A stretch of 7,620 bases of DNA from an uncultured Alphaproteobacteria bacterium (GCA_937128575.1 CAKZMN010000132.1:1-7620); one strand, 5' to 3'; counted from the stretch's first letter, positions 1 to 6,361 are shown. The notes: generated by a model not told the origin, from the sequence alone. Numbers and translations are program-made.

Positions 1-429
1 TTCGGCGATGGCTCTTTTTGTTTTAGGGGCGGTATTCAGCGCTGTTTTTATTTTGTTTTCTAAAGATTCTACTTCTTCACCCGTTTCTTTTTCGCCTTCT
101 GGTGCAGGTGGATTACCATCCTCATCACAAATTGGTAATGCTGCAACCTCAGCATCTCCGTCTTCAGATTTAGCTTCATCCGTAGACTCTTCGGCTTTAG
201 CCTCATCTGTTGAATCTTCAGCTTTGGCTTCATCCGTTTCAGCGCCAGCGGCGGCTTCCTTAGCTTCCGCCATAGGAATACATAGAGGTGCTGGCTCTGC
301 TGATTCAGTTTGCTCTGTTGCCGCTTCTTCTTTGACTTCCGATTCGTCCTGACTAGTTGCCCATGCATAAGTAGCCAATACAGTTGCTCATGCTACACGA
401 GACGATAGTTCTAAGTTCTTAATATTCAT
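1..429 (-). pseudogene. Acidic repeat-containing exported protein, partial, with in-frame TGA
   Basis: Unrecognised. On the minus strand the frame from ATG at 429 is open to the left edge except for one TGA at 388–390 (codon 14). It begins MNIKNLELSSRVA, then the stop, then ATVLATYAWATSQ, which together look like a short signal peptide ending in AWA. The remainder is rich in Glu, Ala, Asp and Lys, with two cysteines in the contexts APLCIPMAEA and ALPICDEDG, and three tandem 9-residue repeats of the form TDEAKxExx. An AAGGA ribosome-binding sequence lies 8 nt before the ATG. The repeats differ mostly at synonymous positions, which argues that this frame, and not the Ser/Ala-rich plus-strand frame, is the coding one. 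The TGA may be a nonsense mutation, a sequencing error or a recoded codon. The C-terminus is outside the window. A periplasmic or surface location is inferred only from the signal peptide. Confidence 0.6.
157..237 (-). repeat. Three tandem 27-bp repeats inside the acidic protein
   Basis: Three head-to-tail 27-bp units (157–183, 184–210, 211–237) encode, in reading order, TDEAKAEDS, TDEAKAEES and TDEAKSEDG. Several differences between units are at third codon positions (GAT/GAA/GCC versus GAG/GCT). The repeat is therefore old enough to have drifted while the protein sequence was kept. Confidence 0.8.
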
Positions 430-460
430 AATATCCATCCTTGGTTTAGTTTATGAGAAA

Positions 461-480
461 GCTGGAGCTTGTGTTCCAGC
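461..480. other. Small hairpin in the leader of the acidic-protein gene
   Basis: GCTGGA (461–466) and TCCAGC (475–480) are exact inverted copies separated by 8 nt. On the minus strand this lies 32 nt before the ATG of the acidic-protein gene. It could form a leader stem-loop, but no T-run follows, so it is not a convincing terminator. The rest of 430–642 is AT-rich with no gene that I can support. Confidence 0.3.
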
Positions 481-642
481 CTTATTTATGACCGATAACT
501 TACGGACAAGTTTGCTTAAATTTACACAAATATTTCTATCAAGATAGATATACTGCTTCTATCTTTTAGTTGTTAATTTAAACACCTTCGCAGGCTGATC
601 GATGGTGGCTATTACAATTCCTTAGGCGAATAAACAGAAGAC

Positions 643-670
643 TTGAATGAGCACTCACATCCCCTATAAT
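643..670 (+). promoter_or_regulatory. Sigma-70-type promoter for the SCO1 gene
   Basis: TTGAAT (643–648) and a perfect TATAAT (665–670) are separated by 16 bp, and point at the SCO1 gene 54 nt downstream. GGAG (715–718) sits 5 nt before that gene's ATG, completing a coherent expression signal. Confidence 0.65.
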
Positions 671-723
671 CCAGCTGCTTAGAGAAGCGCATTTAATTAC
701 GGTTAGTACCCTTTGGAGTCCTT

Positions 724-1296
724 ATGAAAAAACTTATCTTCTTTGTCTCCTTAATTGCATTTATTGGTGGTTTGATCTTTGCGCAACAATACTTCAGCAA
801 AAGGGCAGTACCAACAAGTAAACAGATCCCTATTGCTGGAAAACAGTTTGGAGGTGATTTCACGCTACAGCCTGATGGGGGTAAAGCAATTTCTTTGAGC
901 GACTTTAGAGGTAAAGTCGTTGTGATTTATTTTGGTTTTGCATCATGCCCAGATGTTTGTCCAACCTCTTTAGCCATTATCAGCTCAGCAATGAAAAGCC
1001 TATCAGATGAAGAAGTTGCGGATGTCCAAGGTTTATTTATCAGCCTAGACACAGAGCGGGACACACCGGAAAAACTCAAAGAATATGCTAGTTATTTCCA
1101 TGAAAACATTATCGGAGCGACAGGAACTGCAGAGCAAATTCAAAAAATCACAAAACAGTATGGAACCTATTTTACAAAAGTTTCAGGAAGCTCAGAACTG
1201 GACTACTTGATTGATCACACATCCGTTACTTTTATTATTGGAAAAGATGTTGGAGCAGGAAAAACGTTTAATTTTGGGTTAAGAATTTTACATTAA
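724..1296 (+). CDS. SCO1/SenC/PrrC-family copper chaperone with aberrant C-terminus
   Basis: Membrane-anchored thioredoxin-fold copper protein of the SCO family, which delivers copper to the CuA site during cytochrome c oxidase assembly, on the periplasmic side. Residues 4–21 form one hydrophobic anchor. The copper ligands are visible: Cys75 and Cys79 in FASCPDVCPTSL, and His165 in YLIDHTSVTF. The family block SLDTERDTPEKLKEYASYF lies at 108–125. The start is supported by GGAG 5 nt upstream and a promoter at 643–670. Up to about Lys174 (base 1245) the match is normal. Residues 175–190 (DVGAGKTFNFGLRILH) then replace the usual C-terminal strand and helix, so the protein is probably a truncated chimera of doubtful function. 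It lies divergent from the acidic-protein gene and differs sharply in base composition from aroE to its right. Confidence 0.85.
   Translation: MKKLIFFVSLIAFIGGLIFAQQYFSKRAVPTSKQIPIAGKQFGGDFTLQPDGGKAISLSDFRGKVVVIYFGFASCPDVCPTSLAIISSAMKSLSDEEVADVQGLFISLDTERDTPEKLKEYASYFHENIIGATGTAEQIQKITKQYGTYFTKVSGSSELDYLIDHTSVTFIIGKDVGAGKTFNFGLRILH
1246..1293 (+). pseudogene. Possible TsaE-like P-loop fragment fused to SCO1
   Basis: The last 16 residues of the SCO1 frame, DVGAGKTFNFGLRILH, resemble the Walker A region of TsaE/YjeE (typically GDLGAGKTTF followed by a helix), the ATPase used in tRNA t6A synthesis. The first glycine of the P-loop is Lys here, as expected if the joint falls in the shared Lys-Asp. 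The match is short and could be coincidence. Confidence 0.3.
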
Positions 1297-1338
1297 ACCA
1301 CTAGAATAGTTACTTTTGTCAAAATTTTTTTAATCATC

Positions 1339-1440
1339 CAACCATCAATTTATGAAACTATTTTTAGCAACTTTAATTTTACACCATTAGGCTCTGCATC
1401 AATTGGTCAAGTACACGCCGCCACATTGCAAAGCGGCGGT
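1339..1440 (+). pseudogene. Internal fragment of an ABC1/UbiB (AarF)-type kinase
   Basis: The plus strand reads QPSIYETIFSNFNF followed by TPLGSASIGQVHAATLQSGG without a stop. PLGSASIGQVH is the alanine-rich loop motif of ABC1/ADCK/UbiB atypical kinases, proteins linked to ubiquinone synthesis. No start codon, N-terminal KxGQ motif or catalytic domain is present, and after base 1440 the reading becomes CRGA and stops at 1453–1455, inside aroE sequence. The fragment happens to share the frame of the SCO1 gene but is separated from it by TAA at 1294–1296. It is a remnant or one arm of a chimeric joint. It accounts for most of the short gap between the SCO1 gene and aroE; 1297–1338 is AT-rich and shows nothing else. 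Confidence 0.7.
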
Positions 1441-2114
1441 TGTAGGGGGGCGTAGACAATATCGTTCACCAGCGCGGTTGTCGGTAGCGCATCAAGATCT
1501 ATATCCAAATCCAGTTGCCCGCTCATACCCAGCGTGGTTGTGTTGACCAAAAGCGTAGCGCTATGAAGCGCGTCATTTCGAGCGCTCCAATCCATAACCT
1601 TCACTTTATCGTTATTCATGCTCGCCAAGTTTTCGGCTTTTTCGCGGGTGCGGTTTAGGACAATAATTTCAGATGCGCCGCGCGCCAATAATCCATAGAC
1701 GGCGGCGCGCGCCGCGCCCCCTGCCCCCAAGATAATGGCCGGACCACCCGTAAAATCAAAACCCGGTTGGCACTGCGCTATATTTTCGATGAAGCCAAAA
1801 ACATCGGTGTTGGTGCCGATCATTTTATTGTTCGCAACCGTGATCGTATTCACCGCGCCCACGCCGCGGGCGATATCGTCAATTTCATCACAAATACCCA
1901 GCGCCAATTGTTTATGCGGCACGGTCAGATTAAACCCGCTATAACCCTGATCAATCAATTCAGGCAGGGCGCGAGGCAAATCTTTCGGCGGGATATCTAA
2001 TATTTCGTAGGAGCCCTGCAGCCCATGCTTTTCAATCCAATATTGATGAATAATGGGGGACTTGCTGTGGGATATGGGGTGGCCAATAACGCCTAATTTT
2101 TTGAAATCATTCAA
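1407..2114 (-). pseudogene. aroE: Shikimate dehydrogenase, C-terminally truncated
   Basis: NADP-dependent reduction of 3-dehydroshikimate to shikimate in aromatic amino-acid synthesis, cytosolic. Visible motifs are the shikimate-binding SHSKS (15–19), the catalytic Lys68 in NLTVPHK, GAVNT (86–90), the catalytic Asp104 in GTNTD, the nucleotide-binding GAGGAARA (130–137), the NRT that selects NADP (154–156), NTTTLGM (191–197) and NDIVYAPLQ (217–225). Family members run to about 270–285 residues. This frame ends at 235 after PPLCNVAACT, so the last helices and the usual DGxxMLxxQ motif are missing. The break coincides with the ABC1-kinase fragment on the other strand. The start is TTG at 2114, overlapping the maf stop by 4 nt (TTGA); no in-frame ATG lies before the GVIGHP strand. 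The gene is last in the ppsR–maf–aroE unit. Identity is certain; whether the truncation is biological or an assembly artefact is not. Confidence 0.9.
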
Positions 2115-2716
2115 GGTTTTATTCCATGTTTTTCAGATAGATAGCCCAATACAGGCAAAAGCGGCATACCCAAAATTGTGAAATAATCACCCTTTATTTC
2201 AGAGAACAGCCAACTGCCGATCCCCTCTAGCTCATACGCGCCGACGCAATTGACCAGCGCATCGCCCGCGCGCGCGCAATATGTATCCAGTGCGTCATTG
2301 GAAATATCGCGCATTGTTAAATGGGCGCTGTCTGTGTTGCTCCATAAAATTTCACTGCCGCGCGCGATGGTCACGGCAGAGATAAGCGCGTGCGATTTAC
2401 CGGATAGCTTTTCAAGCTTGGCGCGAGCGGCTTGTGGGCTATCGGCTTTAGAAATAAGTGCACCTTCAAATTCTAAAATTTGATCAGAGCCAATCACCAG
2501 CGCCTCTGGATTGCTTTTTGAAATATGCAGCGCCTTTTGCTGCGCCAGTTCGAGCGCGATGTTTTTAATATCGCTGCCCGCATCCTGCATCGTTTTTGTG
2601 ATGGCGCCCTCGTCTATATTTGCAGGCATGGCATCAAAGCTCAGCCCAGCGTTTTTTAACATCGCTCGGCGCGCCGCACTTTTGGAGGCCAATATGATTG
2701 TCGCGTCAAAGCTCAT
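2111..2716 (-). CDS. maf: Maf/YceF-type nucleotide pyrophosphatase
   Basis: Maf-family nucleoside triphosphate pyrophosphatase, which hydrolyses modified or non-canonical nucleotides to monophosphates (house-cleaning, cytosolic). With the start at ATG 2716 the protein has 201 residues, a normal length. Visible are the N-terminal LASKSAARR signature (9–17), IDE (34–36), the catalytic-aspartate motif GSDQ (76–79), LSGKSH (104–109) and the C-terminal GAYELEG (159–165) and GDYFTILGMPL (176–186). GSDQ, where Maf/YhdE proteins have GADT, is the pattern I associate with YceF (7-methyl-GTP pyrophosphatase); this substrate assignment is tentative. An upstream extension to 2773 exists, but its 19 residues lie inside ppsR and precede the family N-terminus. 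The chosen ATG overlaps the ppsR end by 11 nt, with a GGAAAAG stretch just upstream, implying translational coupling. Confidence 0.92.
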   Translation of the reverse strand: MSFDATIILASKSAARRAMLKNAGLSFDAMPANIDEGAITKTMQDAGSDIKNIALELAQQKALHISKSNPEALVIGSDQILEFEGALISKADSPQAARAKLEKLSGKSHALISAVTIARGSEILWSNTDSAHLTMRDISNDALDTYCARAGDALVNCVGAYELEGIGSWLFSEIKGDYFTILGMPLLPVLGYLSEKHGIKP

Positions 2717-3572
2717 TTTTCTTTTCCAGATAGCTTTGGTGAAGCGCCAAAATTTCGGCGGCGGTTTCTTCAATGGATCGTTTGGTCACATCAATAACTG
2801 GCCAGCCATGCTTGGAGAATAGGCGGCGGGCATTGCGCACCTCTTCCTCGATTTTATCAAAATCAAGGTAGGCGTTTTCTTGAAACTTGGCCTTTTCATT
2901 TGGATGATCGGCCTTTAAACGAGAGCGTCGAATTTGCATTAGGCGATCCGGCGACGCGGTTAATCCCACATAAAATGGATTATTCAGCTCAAACTTTTCC
3001 GGTGGCACATCCACGCCGGGCACCAGCGGAATATTCGCCGCCTTAATACCGCGGCGCGCCAAGAAAACACTGGTCGGGGTTTTAGATGTTCTGGATACGC
3101 CAACCAAGATCACATCGGCCTCGTTTAAATCACTCAGCTTTTTACCGTCATCATGGCGCATGGCGAAATCAATGGCGGAAACGCGCTTGAAATATGCATC
3201 ATCCATTGTGTGTTGCAGACCCGGAACGCCCATGGCGTGCTGCCCTAGATAGGAAGACAGGCTGCGCATAATGGGGTCGAGCACGGGCACGCAGGGCACA
3301 TGAAGCTCTTCGCAGCGCTCCTGAAGGCGCTTACGCATCTTTTTATCAACGAAGGTGAAGATAACCGGGCCTGGGTTGGCCTCGATTTTGGCGATAACGC
3401 GCTCTAGCTGGCGCTGGGTTCTGACGAGGGGCCAGAACTTTTGCACGGGCTCAATGCCCTCAAACTGTGCCAAACAGGCGCGCGCAAGACCAAGCAGCGT
3501 TGTGCCGGTCGCATCAGATACCAGATGAAGGTGGAACTTATGTGCGTTTTTCTTTTTTCGCCGTACAACCAT
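2706..3572 (-). CDS. ppsR: Pyruvate phosphate dikinase / PEP synthase regulatory protein (RP001 family)
   Basis: Bifunctional serine/threonine kinase and pyrophosphorylase (DUF299) that inactivates pyruvate phosphate dikinase or PEP synthase by ADP-dependent phosphorylation and reactivates it with phosphate, controlling pyruvate–PEP interconversion. It has 288 residues, slightly above the usual ~270–280 because of a basic N-terminus (VVRRKKKNAHK). Visible motifs are HLVSDATGTT (16–25), the P-loop GVSRTSKTP (158–166), the conserved RRGIKAANIPLVPGV (173–187) and GLTASPDRL (203–211). Which of the two target enzymes applies cannot be told from the sequence. It heads the ppsR–maf–aroE unit, with an 84-bp gap to the preceding gene. 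The family was named RP001 at the Rickettsia origin and lies beside hemE in several alphaproteobacteria; here three genes intervene. The ribosome-binding signal is weak (GGA, 7 nt before ATG). Confidence 0.93.
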   Translation of the reverse strand: MVVRRKKKNAHKFHLHLVSDATGTTLLGLARACLAQFEGIEPVQKFWPLVRTQRQLERVIAKIEANPGPVIFTFVDKKMRKRLQERCEELHVPCVPVLDPIMRSLSSYLGQHAMGVPGLQHTMDDAYFKRVSAIDFAMRHDDGKKLSDLNEADVILVGVSRTSKTPTSVFLARRGIKAANIPLVPGVDVPPEKFELNNPFYVGLTASPDRLMQIRRSRLKADHPNEKAKFQENAYLDFDKIEEEVRNARRLFSKHGWPVIDVTKRSIEETAAEILALHQSYLEKKNEL

Positions 3573-3580
3573 GATATATC

Positions 3581-3628
3581 CGCATTTTTATAATTAATGC
3601 GCTTATCCTAACAATTTCGCCAGTTAGG
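3581..3628. other. Two short inverted repeats in the ppsR leader
   Basis: The 84-bp gap before ppsR holds CGCATT/AATGCG (3581–3586 and 3596–3601, AT-rich 9-nt loop) and CCTAAC/GTTAGG (3607–3612 and 3623–3628, 10-nt loop). Neither is followed by a T-run on the minus strand, so they are poor intrinsic terminators. They could be leader RNA structure or a protein-binding site, and may not separate ppsR from the operon upstream. Confidence 0.3.
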
Positions 3629-3656
3629 GGAAGTGTTTTATCATATTTGGATGTGT

Positions 3657-4907
3657 TTAGGCTTCGGCGTTTTCTTCGCGGGTGAATTCACCATTTGGGA
3701 AAATCTTTGATGCCAGACCGGCGTCGCGGAATGGTACGCTTTGCACGCGCACAACTTTGATGTCGTACAAAATTTGCGTGAGGTGCGTTTGGTTGATGTG
3801 CTCGTCCAGACCGGCATAGAACGGATCGCTCATGATTTCCTTGCCGCGCCCCTGTAGATAGGCGGTTTTATCAGGCATACAGGACAGAACTTCTACGCCT
3901 ACGGGCGTTAGTTTTTTATCGCCGAATGGATTTGTGTTTGTGCATTCGCGCACCAGCGAATCCATATATTCAAGTGTTTCATGATCGCAGCGATTAACGC
4001 GCTCTTTGCTTTGGTACCATTGATTAAATGATGTACGCAAAGCGCCGCCAGAGAAGTTACTGGCTGGGTTGCGTTCCAAATGTCCAGAAAAGGCCATCGC
4101 CAAGTCGCCATCTTCGGAGCCAATCATGTGGCGCCATAGATCGCCCTGAGCTTCGCCGCGCAATTCCCATGCAACTAGGATGCTCATCACGTCACAATCT
4201 GCGGCGCGCACGCGCTCTAGCATTAGGATTTCTTGCGGGCCGTATGTTTCGTCAAAGCCGCCATGGCGCTTTTCTTGCCATACATCACGCAGGGCGCGCA
4301 CCAGCGACACCATCAAAACATTGCGGAAATAATCGCTGCGGCCCAGCGCGGTTGCGGACAGGCCGTTATCATCGAGAATGATTTGGCGCTCTGCCACATC
4401 AAGGTGGAAATCATAGCCCTCGCGATCAGAAATACTGATCATCCAGCCTTCTGCGGCGGCTTCTTTAACTAAAAGACGCGCGGTTGGGCTGCTGAGGAGG
4501 GTTGATAGGCACCAGTTTAGAATATCTTTGTAATTGGTCATTTCAGAATGATCTGAAAAATCAGAGCACAGAAGCTCTAGTGACCAGAAATCGTGATTGC
4601 CACAAGGATCGGTTAGATCAAAGGTCTTGTTCTCATCTGCGCCAAAATGCGAGATGGTTTTGATACCTTTAATGCGATCTTTGATCTGGCGCTGGATTTG
4701 ACTAGGTTTCATGGCATCTAACTCAGTAACTTGAGCATTACTCCCCTGACCAGCGTCGAAGATATATGATTTCAGCGCTGCTCTCGGCGTTCCCATCTTT
4801 GGCTGATAGGCGCTTTTTACCAATGGACTTTGCTTTCTTGTCATTCTCGCCGGCGCGGGCGCTTGCGTTAAGTTGAATGATCTCACCTGTCTGTTTGGCT
4901 GCGCCAT
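3657..4907 (-). CDS. DUF6782-like putative pseudo-metallopeptidase, second paralogue
   Basis: Function unknown. This 416-residue soluble protein has no signal peptide or membrane segment. It is a diverged paralogue of the gene directly upstream, aligning over RALRDVWQ (204–211), an R..AAD..VMSILVAWEL block (232–249), WRHMIGSEDGDLAMAF (258–273) and YLQGRGKEIMSDPF (350–363). From memory the pair resembles the DUF6782 'putative metallopeptidase' family, but the position expected for HExxH reads RALRD, so no zinc-ligand motif survives. The ATG at 4907 has AGGA 8 nt upstream, which favours it over the internal Met22, Met38 or Met66, none of which has a visible ribosome-binding sequence. That start makes the first 170 nt overlap the upstream gene in another frame. 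The N-terminal ~80 residues are low in information and basic. It is probably co-transcribed with the upstream paralogue. Confidence 0.75.
   Translation of the reverse strand: MAQPNRQVRSFNLTQAPAPARMTRKQSPLVKSAYQPKMGTPRAALKSYIFDAGQGSNAQVTELDAMKPSQIQRQIKDRIKGIKTISHFGADENKTFDLTDPCGNHDFWSLELLCSDFSDHSEMTNYKDILNWCLSTLLSSPTARLLVKEAAAEGWMISISDREGYDFHLDVAERQIILDDNGLSATALGRSDYFRNVLMVSLVRALRDVWQEKRHGGFDETYGPQEILMLERVRAADCDVMSILVAWELRGEAQGDLWRHMIGSEDGDLAMAFSGHLERNPASNFSGGALRTSFNQWYQSKERVNRCDHETLEYMDSLVRECTNTNPFGDKKLTPVGVEVLSCMPDKTAYLQGRGKEIMSDPFYAGLDEHINQTHLTQILYDIKVVRVQSVPFRDAGLASKIFPNGEFTREENAEA
4738..4907 (-). other. 170-nt out-of-frame overlap between the paralogous genes
   Basis: The last 56 codons of the first paralogue and the first 56 codons of the second are read from the same bases in different frames. 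Both frames are open, and the inner start has a good ribosome-binding sequence (AGGA, 8 nt). If the downstream gene instead starts at Met66 (4712) the overlap disappears, but no ribosome-binding signal is seen there. Confidence 0.5.
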
Positions 4908-6072
4908 GATCTGGTTCCTGATTCTGTGTTAGATGAGCAGTTTGACGGATGTCTTCTGCGGCATGTTCAGAATCAATTTGCAACTCTTGTTCCGTTTCGC
5001 GGAATGAGCGCTCAAATTTGATAAACCATAGGAAATTGGCGTTAGAGCGGTCACGTACATCAGTGAATATTGGATCATTCATCAATGTTTGAACGTGCCC
5101 AGAAAGGTAATTTTTGCCGAATGGCATCTCGCCCAAGGCGGCAATCAGTGCCGGGGTGATTGATTTCTCTGATTCTTCCAAATCAAAGACATAACCCTGA
5201 TGATCGGCTAGCATTTGATGGATCAATTTCTTGTCTTCCTCGCGGCAACGCTCGGACAGAAACCAGCTCTCGATAACGGCAGCTGCGGCCTGTCCATTAT
5301 TGATTGTACGGAAATCCATGAAGGCTTCTCTGGCGAATGCACGCCCAAGATCGGCCATTGGTGAATTTTCGATGCGCTCCCACGCTTCTTTATGGCTAGA
5401 AAGTTGTAATTCCCAAGCCACGCGAATGATGGATGTCATAAGGTCGGCGACCTGCATTCTGTTAATCAGAACCGCATTATCCGGGTGGAACATTAGAGGG
5501 TGGATCAACGCGCCCTGGCGATGTTGCCAATGACGACGCAATTCACGCGCACATAATAGTACCTTATCAATTTGGTCTAAATTTTCATTGATCAGAATTT
5601 CACCGGATTTGCGGTCATAAAACGCGTCATCAACCTGATTGGTGAATTTAATCTCTATGTTATGCGCCGCGGCGCATTCAAGATAGCTAGCGGCCAAACG
5701 GCTTTGTAGAAGCACATTCTTAATGTCATCTATATTTGATGCATCTTTAGAAGGCGCTGCCATGAAGCTGTCTTTGCCTTCAAGAAAACGATCAAAGCGC
5801 TCTTCTGGTGAATGTGTGAAATCTTCGGAGAATTTGTCTAGAGATTTAATCTCGCCCTGCAAATTCATCAATTCCTGTTCAAGGATTTTTGCATCTGCGG
5901 CATCGAAGATATCTTCATCTTCAAAATCCACATCGTAATCCATGTAAAATAAAGGCTGTTCGCCAATGATTGTACTCGTTACAGGCTGTTCATTATTCAG
6001 CGTGTAAGATACTCGGCAAATTCTGTTTGCCGCTGCGCTTGCGCCTGTTTCAATTCCAAATATATCCGTCAT
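4738..6072 (-). CDS. DUF6782-like putative pseudo-metallopeptidase, first paralogue
   Basis: Function unknown. The protein has 444 residues from ATG 6072; a 12-residue extension would need a TTG start at 6108. Residues 40–60 are strongly acidic (a YDVDFEDEDIFDAADA stretch), and 62–90 look helical. The central domain at about 118–345 carries GEILINENLDQ (157–167), ARELRRHWQ (175–183), a QVADLMTSIIRVAWEL block (207–222) and YLSGHVQTLMNDPIF (322–336), all mirrored in the next gene. The layout of a β-strand with 'IxIN' followed by a helix with xExxx resembles zinc peptidases, where HExxH would stand, but here the first His is Arg; this suggests a pseudoenzyme or a very degenerate active site. The C-terminus (after 370) is charged and low-complexity, ending in EIIYLRRWSGE. 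Upstream lie a possible promoter and a CtrA-type site. Which residues, if any, bind metal is unknown. Confidence 0.75.
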   Translation of the reverse strand: MTDIFGIETGASAAANRICRVSYTLNNEQPVTSTIIGEQPLFYMDYDVDFEDEDIFDAADAKILEQELMNLQGEIKSLDKFSEDFTHSPEERFDRFLEGKDSFMAAPSKDASNIDDIKNVLLQSRLAASYLECAAAHNIEIKFTNQVDDAFYDRKSGEILINENLDQIDKVLLCARELRRHWQHRQGALIHPLMFHPDNAVLINRMQVADLMTSIIRVAWELQLSSHKEAWERIENSPMADLGRAFAREAFMDFRTINNGQAAAAVIESWFLSERCREEDKKLIHQMLADHQGYVFDLEESEKSITPALIAALGEMPFGKNYLSGHVQTLMNDPIFTDVRDRSNANFLWFIKFERSFRETEQELQIDSEHAAEDIRQTAHLTQNQEPDHGAAKQTGEIIQLNASARAGENDKKAKSIGKKRLSAKDGNAESSAEIIYLRRWSGE

Positions 6073-6201
6073 AACCCCAAACCACTTTTTTCTGTTTATG
6101 TGCCCCAATTAGAATGTGTCCGCATAAAACCCCTTGCTGACCTTTCTATTATGGCGCGGAAAGTCTTAACGAAACCTTGCCAAAAAGCAGAAAAACGGGG
6201 C

Positions 6202-6232
6202 GTTATAGAAAAGAAAAGCTCTTTTTTTTCAA
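6202..6232 (-). promoter_or_regulatory. Possible promoter of the paralogue operon
   Basis: On the minus strand TTGAAA (6227–6232) is followed after 19 bp by TATAAC (6202–6207). The spacer is long for sigma-70. It is placed about 130 nt before the ATG at 6072 and just downstream of the CtrA-type site at 6237–6251, a typical arrangement for CtrA-activated promoters. Confidence 0.35.
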
Positions 6233-6236
6233 GTTT

Positions 6237-6251
6237 TTAACAGAAGATTAA
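6237..6251. promoter_or_regulatory. CtrA-type binding site TTAA-N7-TTAA
   Basis: TTAACAGAAGATTAA matches the full palindromic CtrA consensus TTAA-N7-TTAA. Its centre is roughly 40–50 bp upstream of the start point expected from the −10 candidate at 6202–6207. Two GANTC sites (6278–6282, 6331–6335) lie further upstream in the same gap. CtrA is the cell-cycle response regulator of alphaproteobacteria. The consensus match is direct; function is inferred. Confidence 0.45.
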
Positions 6252-6260
6252 GTTCAATTT

Positions 6261-6275
6261 ACCATAACATATGGT
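6261..6275. repeat. Inverted repeat ACCATA-N3-TATGGT
   Basis: An exact 6-bp dyad with a 3-bp centre lies 10 bp upstream of the CtrA-type site in the same control region. It could be an operator half-site pair; nothing identifies the binder. Confidence 0.3.
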
Positions 6276-6361
6276 TTGATTCAGAATGCGTTAATATTTG
6301 GCATTGGAAGCATGCCGAAGTATGTAAATCGATTCTGTGAGTTGGGATTTATAGTGGTTTG

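Noticed and set aside
8..352. Open plus-strand frame encoding a Ser/Ala-rich protein
   Set aside because: It is the complement of an acidic Glu/Ala-rich frame on the minus strand that has a ribosome-binding sequence, signal peptide and synonymous drift in its repeats.
69..368. Minus-strand Lys/Gln-rich frame of 99 residues
   Set aside because: Shifted shadow of the acidic frame; composition is typical of an out-of-frame reading of GAA/GCT-rich codons.
1735..2000. Two plus-strand frames opposite aroE
   Set aside because: Shadows of the clearly coding aroE strand; no ribosome-binding sequence or recognisable motif.
2717..2773. 19-residue N-terminal extension of Maf
   Set aside because: It lies wholly inside ppsR and precedes the conserved Maf N-terminus; ATG 2716 is better supported.
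4028..4472. Plus-strand frames opposite the second paralogue
   Set aside because: Arg/His-rich shadow translations of a GC-biased coding strand.
5460..5500. HPLMFH in the first paralogue as a zinc-binding motif
   Set aside because: Spacing and context do not match HExxH and the histidines are not kept in the second paralogue.
6073..6108. TTG start giving 12 extra residues to the first paralogue
   Set aside because: No ribosome-binding sequence before it; ATG at 6072 is in frame and nearer a normal start, although its own signal is also weak.
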